This document shows positions 1 to 5,526 of a DNA stretch of 5,563 nt, piece by piece. Under the pieces are notes generated by a model that was given only the letters and a program-made list of their open reading frames with translations, was not told the DNA's origin and did not search any database. The DNA is from an uncultured Mycoplasmatota bacterium (GTDB taxonomy: Bacteria > Bacillota_I > Bacilli_A > RF39 > UBA660): assembly GCA_900553435.1 (NCBI GenBank), contig USDC01000056.1, forward strand, positions 1-5,563, given 5' to 3'. Within the stretch, counting starts at the first letter, position 1. Every line of letters begins with the position of its first letter. Made by a program: the position numbers and the translations under genes.

Positions 1-233
1 AATTCACCTAAATTTATATCATTATAAGCATATGCATCTCTTATTTTTGCTTGTTTTAATTGTTCTTCATAAAGTTTTAAAACTTCTTCTCTAACTTCTC
101 TAGCATCATTAAACTCTCTTTTTTCAATCCAACCATCTAAATAGTGAATTTCTATTGTTTTATTTTCATAACTTTCTTCAAAATAATCGATAATTTCACT
201 ATCAAGTAGTCCTAAACAACCAAATTTCATCAT
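1..233 (-). CDS. Hypothetical protein, 3' end outside window (N-terminal 77 residues)
   Basis: An open frame begins with two consecutive ATG codons (231-233 and 228-230) and runs without a stop to the left edge, so the C-terminus is missing. The start is supported by a Shine-Dalgarno AAAGGGAG at 238-245. It sits 4 nt from the first ATG and 7 nt from the second, so the second ATG may be the real start. The visible protein begins MMKFGCLGLLDSEII. It is acidic and rich in Glu and Lys, and residues 41-68 look like a continuous amphipathic helix. There is no signal peptide and no transmembrane segment, so it is probably cytoplasmic. I do not recognise the family. Its promoter is overlapped by two inverted repeats, which suggests repressed or otherwise regulated expression. 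The lysS terminator separates it from the operon upstream. Confidence 0.75.
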   Translation of the reverse strand, partial: MMKFGCLGLLDSEIIDYFEESYENKTIEIHYLDGWIEKREFNDAREVREEVLKLYEEQLKQAKIRDAYAYNDINLGE

Positions 234-253
234 ACATCTCCCTTTAAAAACAT

Positions 254-273
254 GACTTATATTAACATAAGTC
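254..273. promoter_or_regulatory. Inverted repeat over the -10 box (candidate operator)
   Basis: GACTTAT (254-260) and ATAAGTC (267-273) form a perfect 7-bp dyad with a 6-nt centre. It encloses the -10 box of the left-edge promoter. There is no T-run after it and it lies before the start codon, so an operator fits better than a terminator. Confidence 0.5.
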
Positions 274-287
274 TTATTGTTTGTAAA
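259..287 (-). promoter_or_regulatory. Sigma-A-type promoter of the left-edge gene
   Basis: Read on the minus strand, a -35 box TTTACA (282-287) and a -10 box TAATAT (259-264) are separated by exactly 17 nt. Transcription would begin near 252, giving a leader of about 20 nt that contains the Shine-Dalgarno at 238-245. Two perfect dyads cover the two boxes. Confidence 0.7.
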
Positions 288-303
288 GTGATATTTACTT
301 TAC
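283..303. promoter_or_regulatory. Inverted repeat over the -35 box (candidate operator)
   Basis: GTAAAGT (283-289) and ACTTTAC (297-303) form a perfect 7-bp dyad with a 7-nt centre, overlapping the -35 box of the left-edge promoter. Its centre (293) is about 30 bp from the centre of the -10 dyad (263.5). That is roughly three helical turns, so two bound dimers would lie on the same face of the DNA. The regulator is not in the window. Confidence 0.5.
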
Positions 304-366
304 CTAGTAATCTTAAGTTGTTCTTGTTATCAATTTAGCATTGCTTTTTAATCAATGAAAAACTAA

Positions 367-407
367 AAAAGTAAATACATTTTTAATTAAGTTTTGTATT
401 TACTTTT
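367..407. terminator. Terminator hairpin after lysS, possibly bidirectional
   Basis: Arms 367-379 and 395-407 are perfectly complementary over 13 bp, built around GTAAATACA/TGTATTTAC with A/T tracts at the base, and the loop is 15 nt. It begins 8 nt after the lysS stop codon. On the minus strand the stem runs into a T-run (365-370), and on the plus strand into TTTTATTTT. Only 2 of the 13 pairs are G-C, so the stem is weak, but the position is right for the end of the lysS transcript. Confidence 0.6.
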
Positions 408-415
408 ATTTTAAA

Positions 416-1897
416 TTATTCTTTCTTTTTCATATGAGGGAAAAGTATTACTTCTCTTATTGTTTCAGCACCTGTTAGAAGCATAACAAGTCTATCTATT
501 CCCATACCCATTCCACCAGCTGGTGGCATACCATATTCAAGAGCTTCTACAAAATCTTCATCCATTTCATTTGCCTCATCATTACCAAGCTCTCTTTCTT
601 TTAATTGATTTTCAAATCTTTCTCTTTGGTCAATTGGGTCATTTAATTCAGTAAAGGCATTGGCATATTCAGAACCAATTATAAATAGTTCGAAACGTTC
701 TGTAAATCTTGGATCGTTTTCGTTTTTTCTTGCAAGCGGACTTATTTCAATTGGATGACCATAAACAAAAGTTGGCTCTATTATTTTCTTTTCACAAAAT
801 TCCTCAAAGAAAGCATTAACAATATGTCCATATCCAAAATGTTTTTCTATTTCTATATTGTTTTCTTTGGCAAGTTTTTTAGCTTCATCTAAAGTCATTT
901 TTTGTTCAAAGTCTATTCCAGTTTCTTCTTTTATTAATTCTGTCATTTTCTTCTTTCTAAATGGTTTTGAAAAATCTATTTCTTCACCTCTAAAAGTTAT
1001 TTTATCTTGACCAATTGTTTCTTTAACAACATACTTAATTAATCCTTCTGTTATTTCCATCATACCATCTAAATCACTATATGCTTTATAAAGTTCAATA
1101 GTTGTAAATTCTGGATTATGGTTTTTATCCATTCCTTCATTTCTAAATAGTCTTCCTATTTCATAAACTGCATCCATTCCACCAACAAGTAATCTTTTAA
1201 GTGGAAGTTCTGTTGCAATTCTTAAATAAAAATCCATATTTAATGTATTGTGATGAGTTATAAAAGGTCTAGCTGCGGCTCCTCCTAATATTGGAGAAAG
1301 TATTGGAGTTTCTACCTCAGTATAGCCTCTTTCGTCTAAATATCTTTGTATGCTTCTTATTATTTTTGGTCTTAGAAAAGCAATCTTTCTTGCTTCTTCA
1401 TTCATAATAAGATCTACATATCTTCTTCTATATCTTTCTTCAACATCTTGAAGACCATGATATTTTTCTGGAAGTGGTCTTAAACTCTTTGTTAAATGTG
1501 TATATTTTTCAGCTTTTATTGTAAGTTCTCCTGTATGAGTTTTCATTAGAGTACCTTCAACCCCAACAATATCACCAATATCATTTTTATCAAAGATATA
1601 ATACATATCTTCTCCAACTTCATCTTTTCTTACATATATTTGAATTTGCCCATATTTATCTTGTAAGTTCATAAAACCTACTTTACCTTTTCCGCGTTTT
1701 GTCATTATACGACCAGCAATAATTACTCTTTTATTAATTTCTTCTAATTCTTCCTTTGATTTTTCTAAATATTCTTCTTTTAATTCCTTAGTATTTGATG
1801 TAATATCAAAACGGTGTCCAAATGGATCTATTCCTCTTTCTCTAAAATCTTCTAGCTTATTTCTGCGTGCGATCTCTTGATCTGTTAATTCTCTCAT
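416..1897 (-). CDS. lysS: Lysine--tRNA ligase, class II
   Basis: This cytoplasmic enzyme uses ATP to attach lysine to tRNA-Lys. At 493 residues it is the usual length for bacterial class II LysRS. An N-terminal OB-fold anticodon-binding domain covers about residues 57-133. The class II catalytic core follows: motif 1 at about 171-198, ending in the invariant Pro (ETPIL); motif 2 at about 245-270, with FRNEG at 251-255 and HNPEFT at 260-265; and motif 3 at about 456-476, with GMGIDR at 464-469. The LysRS-typical strings RPFITHHNTL, EISPLA and the C-terminal IREVILFP are present. No key residue is missing. The start is an ATG with AAAGGGTGAT at 1901-1910 placed just upstream, matching the extended anti-Shine-Dalgarno. 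The gene has its own promoter and a lysine-type T-box leader, so it should be induced when uncharged tRNA-Lys accumulates. The assignment is secure. Confidence 0.98.
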   Translation of the reverse strand: MRELTDQEIARRNKLEDFRERGIDPFGHRFDITSNTKELKEEYLEKSKEELEEINKRVIIAGRIMTKRGKGKVGFMNLQDKYGQIQIYVRKDEVGEDMYYIFDKNDIGDIVGVEGTLMKTHTGELTIKAEKYTHLTKSLRPLPEKYHGLQDVEERYRRRYVDLIMNEEARKIAFLRPKIIRSIQRYLDERGYTEVETPILSPILGGAAARPFITHHNTLNMDFYLRIATELPLKRLLVGGMDAVYEIGRLFRNEGMDKNHNPEFTTIELYKAYSDLDGMMEITEGLIKYVVKETIGQDKITFRGEEIDFSKPFRKKKMTELIKEETGIDFEQKMTLDEAKKLAKENNIEIEKHFGYGHIVNAFFEEFCEKKIIEPTFVYGHPIEISPLARKNENDPRFTERFELFIIGSEYANAFTELNDPIDQRERFENQLKERELGNDEANEMDEDFVEALEYGMPPAGGMGMGIDRLVMLLTGAETIREVILFPHMKKKE

Positions 1898-1915
1898 ATC
1901 ATCACCCTTTCTAAT

Positions 1916-1975
1916 AAAAAAAGTTAATGATAAAGGGGCATAATAAACGCGGTACCACCCTTCTTATCATTAACT
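1916..1975 (-). terminator. Regulated intrinsic terminator of the T-box leader
   Basis: On the minus strand AGTTAATGATAA (1964-1975) pairs perfectly over 12 bp with TTATCATTAACT (1922-1933). Further G-C pairs are possible between the GGG at 1958-1960 and the C-run at 1935-1938. Seven T residues (1916-1922) follow. The T-box motif lies inside the hairpin, so terminator and antiterminator exclude each other. Confidence 0.9.
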
Positions 1976-2126
1976 GATATCTCTTTTGTATAACGGACAA
2001 ATCCGAAGAAAACTCTCAGCATCCACAGCCTTTATTCATATTAGTTTTATTACTAGATTCTCAACATCACTAGCTTTCTGTGAATAAATATCTAATACTA
2101 CTTCTCTGTTTCTTTTGCTTTTACAG
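1916..2126 (-). promoter_or_regulatory. T-box riboswitch (lysine specifier) controlling lysS
   Basis: The T-box sequence AAGGGTGGTACCGCG lies at 1948-1962 on the minus strand. Its UGGU would pair with the ACCA end of uncharged tRNA. Stem I can be folded from three helices: TATTAG/CTAATA (2092-2097 with 2039-2044), TTTATT/AATAAA (2083-2088 with 2046-2051) and CTAG/CTAG (2070-2073 with 2053-2056), capped by a GATGTTGAGAA-type loop. A loop-E-like AGTA (2096-2099) faces GAA (2035-2037). One base further on is AAA (2031-2033) followed by G, the expected place for the specifier codon, and it reads as Lys. Stem III is CGGA/TCCG at 1994-2005. The leader ends in the alternative terminator. Uncharged tRNA-Lys should stabilise the antiterminator and allow lysS transcription. 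The T-box call is firm; the Stem I fold was made by hand. Confidence 0.95.
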
Positions 2127-2131
2127 TTGCT

Positions 2132-2160
2132 ATTGTACTAAAATTAATAAGTTTTGTCAA
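2132..2160 (-). promoter_or_regulatory. Sigma-A promoter of the lysS T-box leader
   Basis: A perfect -35 TTGACA (2155-2160), a 17-nt spacer and the -10 TACAAT (2132-2137) on the minus strand. The start of transcription should be near 2125. The -35 box begins at the base after the stop codon of the upstream RDD gene. This gives lysS a strong promoter independent of the dusB transcript. Confidence 0.9.
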
Positions 2161-2745
2161 TTAATTTTTAAGTTCAACTACTTTTGTTTTGGCAATCATA
2201 TCATGAAGTCCTCTTTTATCTTTATTAGCAATTACCATTACTGCACAAATTAATATAAGTGCAACATTAGCCATATTTAATACTCCACTTACAGTACTAA
2301 ACGTAGCATTTTTAAATACAAATATTGAAACTAAGTTTAACATATTAAATGCTATCTCATTTATTATAAGAGATCTAAATATTAACTGATTAACATTTAA
2401 CTTTCCTTTTGTACTTTCTACTTTAATGTTTAATATTTTTTTACCAACTGTTTGACCACCAAGTTTATACTGAACAATTACAAAATATATAAACATTAAA
2501 CTCAAGCTAACTATGTAACTAGGTATTCTACTTTGTTCTAATTCATAATTAACTGTAGATACTTCTTTTATGTATTCGTTTGCAGTTATTTCTCCCTCTA
2601 AATAACTTTCCATAGTATTATTTGCATCTTTAGTATCAACTTCTTCCATAGGAATAAATACTATAATTAATGATGCAACTATGCTTATTATTAATGTATC
2701 TAATATATATGCAAGTAATCTTTTTCCAAATCCTGCGTTTTTCAT
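2161..2745 (-). CDS. RDD family membrane protein
   Basis: A 194-residue integral membrane protein with the hallmarks of the RDD family (Pfam RDD): an N-terminal FGKRLLAYILDTLI with the conserved Arg9 and Asp16, a central GGQTVGKKILNIKV (about 97-109) and a C-terminal KRGLHDMIAKTKVV (about 177-190). Hydrophobic segments lie at about 12-32, 76-92, 119-144 and 155-172. The acidic stretch at about 33-75 is a loop after the first segment. Function is not well defined for the family; some members have been linked to ion transport, and I cannot assign a substrate. The ATG overlaps the dusB stop in an ATGA arrangement, with a strong GGAGGAG at 2754-2760 spaced 8 nt away. The gene is therefore cotranscribed and probably translationally coupled with dusB. 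No terminator separates it from the lysS promoter, so some readthrough into the T-box leader is possible. Confidence 0.9.
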   Translation of the reverse strand: MKNAGFGKRLLAYILDTLIISIVASLIIVFIPMEEVDTKDANNTMESYLEGEITANEYIKEVSTVNYELEQSRIPSYIVSLSLMFIYFVIVQYKLGGQTVGKKILNIKVESTKGKLNVNQLIFRSLIINEIAFNMLNLVSIFVFKNATFSTVSGVLNMANVALILICAVMVIANKDKRGLHDMIAKTKVVELKN

Positions 2746-3728
2746 AAGTTTTTCTCCTCCAAATATATTTTATAATCATTTAAAATATTTATCAACTCAT
2801 TTTCTGTTTTTATTTTAGTAATTTCGGTTTTTACTTTCGCATTATTTTTAAGTCCTTTTATGTACCAAAGAGCATGTGTTCTAATTTCAAGTAAAGCTGT
2901 TTTTTCTCCTTTATATTTTTTTAATAAGTTAAAATGTGTCTTTATCATTTCAATTTTTTCTTCATAAGTCGGCTTTTCGATTTTTTTACCTTTTTCTATA
3001 TATTCTACACATTCTTTTATTAACCACGGATTACCTAAAGAAGCTCTTCCTATCATAACCGCATCACATCCAGTTTCTTCTAACATTATTTTAGCATCTT
3101 CTACTGTCTTAATATCCCCGTTGCCTATTACTGGAATATCTACTGTTTCTTTTACTTTTTTTATCAAAGACCAATCAGCTTTTCCAGAGTATCCCATACT
3201 TCTAGTTCTAGGATGAATACATATTAAGCTAGCTCCTGCTTCTTCTATTTTTTTTGCAACTTCTACACAATTAATTGAGTTTTTATCCCATCCGCTTCTT
3301 ATTTTAACACTAACTGGAATGTTTACTGCCTCTACTACTTTTTTTACTATATTGTAGATTTTATCTGGGTCTTTTAATAACGCACTACCTGCTTGTGATT
3401 TTAAAGCAACTTTTGGTACAGGACATCCCATATTTATATCTAATATATCTGGCTTAATATTTTTATCAATATATTTTGCCGCTTCTACAAAGGAAGCTAC
3501 ATCACTTCCAAATATTTGAAGAGATATAGGACGTTCTTCATCAGTTATTTTAAGCAAATCAACTGTTTTTTTGTTATTATAAGTAATTCCCATACTACTT
3601 ACCATTTCAGTATAAATAAGTCCGGCTCCCATTTGTTTAATAATTTTTCTATAAGCAATATCACTTACACCAGCCATTGGAGCAAAAACTATTCTGTTTT
3701 TTATTTCGATATCTTTTACTTTCCACAT
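2742..3728 (-). CDS. dusB: tRNA dihydrouridine synthase, DusB type
   Basis: An FMN- and NAD(P)H-dependent enzyme that reduces specific uridines in the tRNA D-loop region to dihydrouridine. Numbering from the ATG at 3726-3728 (328 residues, normal length), the TIM-barrel begins with IVFAPMAGVSD (13-23). DINMGCPVPK (97-106) carries the catalytic Cys102. VKIRSGW (141-147) and IHPRTR (171-176) supply the conserved Lys and His that contact FMN and the substrate uridine. IGNGDI (201-206) and MIGRASLGNPWL (225-236) form the FMN phosphate site. The helical C-terminal domain has the family's IRTHALWYIKGL (282-293). A GTG three codons upstream (3735-3737) is also in frame, but only the ATG has a Shine-Dalgarno-like GGTGG (3734-3738) at 5 nt, so I prefer the ATG. 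The gene is followed by the RDD gene with a 4-nt overlap. The family is certain; the choice of DusB over other Dus groups rests on the NMGCPVPK string and the lysS neighbourhood. Confidence 0.95.
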   Translation of the reverse strand: MWKVKDIEIKNRIVFAPMAGVSDIAYRKIIKQMGAGLIYTEMVSSMGITYNNKKTVDLLKITDEERPISLQIFGSDVASFVEAAKYIDKNIKPDILDINMGCPVPKVALKSQAGSALLKDPDKIYNIVKKVVEAVNIPVSVKIRSGWDKNSINCVEVAKKIEEAGASLICIHPRTRSMGYSGKADWSLIKKVKETVDIPVIGNGDIKTVEDAKIMLEETGCDAVMIGRASLGNPWLIKECVEYIEKGKKIEKPTYEEKIEMIKTHFNLLKKYKGEKTALLEIRTHALWYIKGLKNNAKVKTEITKIKTENELINILNDYKIYLEEKNL

Positions 3729-3752
3729 AATTTCCACCGATATTACTTTAAC

Positions 3753-3782
3753 ATTATATTAAGAAAAAAACAACTTATTCAG
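3753..3782 (-). promoter_or_regulatory. Candidate promoter of the dusB-RDD operon
   Basis: A consensus -10 TATAAT sits at 3753-3758 on the minus strand, and transcription from it would start near 3746. The -35 is weak: with an 18-nt spacer it is CTGAAT (3777-3782), inside the terminator hairpin of the upstream gene. A start near 3746 leaves an 18-nt leader for the ATG at 3728 but only about 9 nt for the alternative GTG at 3737. Confidence 0.5.
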
Positions 3783-3788
3783 TTGTTT
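3764..3788 (-). terminator. Intrinsic terminator overlapping the stop codon of the repeat-protein gene
   Basis: On the minus strand AAACAACT (3781-3788) pairs with AGTTGTTT (3768-3775), an 8-bp stem with the 5-nt loop GAATA, followed by a T-run down to 3764. The last codons and the TAA stop (3775-3777) of the upstream gene lie within the hairpin. It should insulate dusB from that transcript. Confidence 0.8.
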
Positions 3789-4761
3789 GTGTTTGAGGTT
3801 TAACAAATGTTATGTTACATGTTGTATTTGATTTAACAGATGTTACAGTAAATGAATTCGGTGTCCATTTTCCAGTTTGACCATTTGTACAACTTATTTT
3901 TTGAAGTTTTGCATCAGCTACTGGTGTTACAGAAAATGATACAGTGCCATTTGCTGTGATTGTTTTTGTTTTTGTTGGAACTGTTGCATTAGTTGCATTA
4001 ACAGTTACGCTATATTCATTTGACTTAAATGCTACCGTACATTTAGTTGAAGCAGTTATTTTTGAAATTGTAAGTTTTCCATTACTCCATGTTGCATTTT
4101 GATTATTAGTACAACTTACATTATCTAAAATATAACTAGAGTTTGGTGTAACATTAAATATAACATTTTGACCAAATTTTGCTTCTTGTTTTGCATCAGT
4201 TACTTTACCACTAATGGCTGTTACTTCTACTGAGTATTTAGCATCTTCTGTTACTACTGTACAAGTTGCATCATCATCAGGTTTTTCTACAATAACTTTA
4301 CCATCTTCATATTTTGCAGTTTGATCATTTGTACATGTTACTTCTTTTATTGCAAGACCTTCATTTGGTGCGATTACAAATGTTGCATCACTATCTTTTT
4401 TAATTTTTACTTTTTCATCTCCTGATATTACTACACCATCTGGAGCAATTAATTCTATTTCATATTCTCTATCTACAAAATATAATCTACAACTAGCACT
4501 TTTCTTTTGCTTTGGAGTAAATTTCCATTTAGCTTCACTCCATCTACCTGTTACATTATTAGTACATTTATATTTATCAAATTGATATCCATCATCTTCT
4601 TCAGGCATGTTTTTAGATTCTTCACCATTTATAAAGTATCTGTAGCTTACTTTTACAGCTTCTTCTTTTTCATCAGCATTTATATTTAATATGAAACCAA
4701 AAATACCTAATGATAAACATATAAATATTAAAATAGAAATCGGAATTATAACTTTTTTCAT
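3775..4761 (-). CDS. Secreted or membrane-anchored Cys-pair repeat protein
   Basis: 328 residues. It begins MKKVIIPIS and has a single hydrophobic segment at about 4-28, either a signal peptide (possible cleavage after A29) or an N-terminal anchor. There is no lipobox: Cys15 lies in the hydrophobic core without the right context. The C-terminus ends in a short Thr/Gln tail with no LPXTG sorting signal. The exported part has four modules, each with a CTN...C pair: Cys66/91, 143/167, 217/241 and 291/315, with 24 or 25 residues between partners and 74-77 between modules. Modules 2-4 begin with (E/K)Y-(E/S)-(I/V) and have a GxxVxFxV(T/A)P-like middle. Such all-beta repeats resemble extracellular bacterial repeat domains, but I cannot name a family. 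The regular Cys pairs suggest one disulfide per module. A promoter with a neighbouring dyad precedes it, a Shine-Dalgarno AAGGTGG lies at 4766-4772, and a terminator follows, so it is monocistronic. Adhesion or a cell-surface structural role is inference. Confidence 0.88.
   Translation of the reverse strand: MKKVIIPISILIFICLSLGIFGFILNINADEKEEAVKVSYRYFINGEESKNMPEEDDGYQFDKYKCTNNVTGRWSEAKWKFTPKQKKSASCRLYFVDREYEIELIAPDGVVISGDEKVKIKKDSDATFVIAPNEGLAIKEVTCTNDQTAKYEDGKVIVEKPDDDATCTVVTEDAKYSVEVTAISGKVTDAKQEAKFGQNVIFNVTPNSSYILDNVSCTNNQNATWSNGKLTISKITASTKCTVAFKSNEYSVTVNATNATVPTKTKTITANGTVSFSVTPVADAKLQKISCTNGQTGKWTPNSFTVTSVKSNTTCNITFVKPQTQTTE
3802..4653 (-). repeat. Four protein-level repeats with Cys pairs
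   Basis: Residues 37-320 of the surface protein contain four modules: about 37-96 (shorter and divergent), 99-171, 175-246 and 249-320. Shared positions are CTNxQxxxW at the first Cys, a TI/TV-type strand after it and T-x-C-x-V/I near the end. The first-Cys spacing is 77, 74 and 74 residues. The DNA copies are diverged, so this is an old duplication and not a recent tandem array. Confidence 0.85.
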
Positions 4762-4783
4762 ATTTCCACCTTACCTTATTTTA

Positions 4784-4812
4784 ATGATAATTTATTTCTA
4801 TTTGTAAGTCAA
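4784..4812 (-). promoter_or_regulatory. Sigma-A promoter of the repeat-protein gene
   Basis: -35 TTGACT (4807-4812), a 17-nt spacer and -10 TATCAT (4784-4789) on the minus strand. Each box differs from consensus at one position. Transcription would start near 4777, just ahead of the AAGGTGG Shine-Dalgarno at 4766-4772. Confidence 0.75.
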
Positions 4813-4836
4813 TTAATAAACGTAAAGTTTATTAAT
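4812..4836. promoter_or_regulatory. Perfect 10-bp inverted repeat abutting the -35 box
   Basis: ATTAATAAAC (4812-4821) and GTTTATTAAT (4827-4836) are perfectly complementary around the 5-nt centre GTAAA. The dyad touches the -35 box of the repeat-protein promoter. No T-run follows on either strand, so a protein-binding site (activator or repressor) is more likely than an intrinsic terminator. An AT-rich terminator for the gene ending at 4873 cannot be excluded, since no other is visible there. Confidence 0.55.
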
Positions 4837-4872
4837 ATTTCACATATATTATACACATTTTTTTAATTTTTA

Positions 4873-5526
4873 TTATTTTGTATTAATCTTTACAAAAGTA
4901 TTTTTATCACTATTTCTTAAAATTTCTTGATTTATCATTAAATTTATCTCATTTAACTTTTCTTTTGTATTTTTACTATTTATTTCTTTTGTTTTTAACA
5001 ATATTGCTTCTAAAAGTTCTTCATCATTAATTTCTAATAATCCATTAATTAATTCTAATAATATTTCTCTATTTTTCTTATTAAGTTTGCCTAATATATA
5101 TTTATTTTTAGTTATTTTTGAAATATACCAAACTTTATATTCTTCTTCATCTTTTAATTTAATAATTAATTCTTTAAAATAGTTTCTATATTCTTCATCT
5201 GTTAAATATAAAGATATTATTTTATGTCTTCCTATAATTCTTTCTGCGCATATTTCTTTGGTAACAGGGGCATATTTTCCTAATTCATTTAAGAGTTCAA
5301 ATATTTGATTTAAATTTATTCTTTCTTTTTCTAGTTCAGTTAATAATTTCTTATTTGTGAGAAATCTCGAAAAAACAATAGAATTACTAGCTTTTTTATC
5401 TAGAACTATTTCATAAACAATTTTTTCTAAATCTTCTTCAGAAATTATTCCACTAATAATCAAAAATGCACCAATACAAATGTAAAAGATAAGAGTTGTC
5501 AGGTCATCCGATCTGTCTTCTTTCAT
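4873..5526 (-). CDS. Hypothetical protein with an N-terminal hydrophobic segment
   Basis: 217 residues from the ATG at 5524-5526, with AAAGG (5534-5538) 7 nt upstream; a TTG directly before that ATG is a less likely start. After a short charged N-terminus, a strongly hydrophobic stretch of about 18 residues (TLIFYICIGAFLIISGII, about 10-27) could be a single membrane helix. The rest is Lys/Glu/Ile/Asn-rich and apparently all-helical, with Leu/Ile-rich segments such as LNQIFELLNEL (about 72-82) and ILLELINGLLEIN that recall helical-repeat packing. I do not recognise the family. The reading frame remains open upstream to the right edge (KYEIIGFYKGSL precedes the ATG), so the gene may start outside the window and the N-terminus given here may be internal. 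A TAA stop at 4873 ends it. Confidence 0.7.
   Translation of the reverse strand: MKEDRSDDLTTLIFYICIGAFLIISGIISEEDLEKIVYEIVLDKKASNSIVFSRFLTNKKLLTELEKERINLNQIFELLNELGKYAPVTKEICAERIIGRHKIISLYLTDEEYRNYFKELIIKLKDEEEYKVWYISKITKNKYILGKLNKKNREILLELINGLLEINDEELLEAILLKTKEINSKNTKEKLNEINLMINQEILRNSDKNTFVKINTK

Noticed and set aside
252..338. Short plus-strand frame of 28 codons starting ATG ACT TAT
   Set aside because: There is no Shine-Dalgarno upstream and it consists largely of the two promoter dyads.
304..366. Intergenic stretch between the left-edge promoter and the lysS terminator
   Set aside because: I see no gene, RNA motif or further dyad in it.
3516..3803. Plus-strand open frame of 95 codons across the dusB start and the repeat-protein end
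   Set aside because: It lies antisense to dusB, which has full family motifs, and crosses a terminator and promoter. Its composition (Phe, Tyr, Ser, His and Asn rich) is what antisense AT-rich coding DNA gives.
4507..4689. Plus-strand open frame of 60 codons inside the repeat-protein gene
   Set aside because: It is antisense to a gene with clear repeat structure, has no credible Shine-Dalgarno and has a Phe/Ile/Ser-rich composition typical of a shadow frame.
4822..4828. GTAAAGT shared by the centre of the 4812-4836 dyad and the 283-303 dyad, suggesting a common regulator
   Set aside because: It is a 7-mer in very AT-rich DNA, and in one case it forms the centre and in the other the arm of the dyad, so the match is most likely chance.
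4846..4856. A TATAAT (minus strand) upstream of the surface-protein promoter as a second promoter
   Set aside because: No -35 box is found at a suitable distance, and the TTGACT/TATCAT pair nearer the gene has correct spacing.
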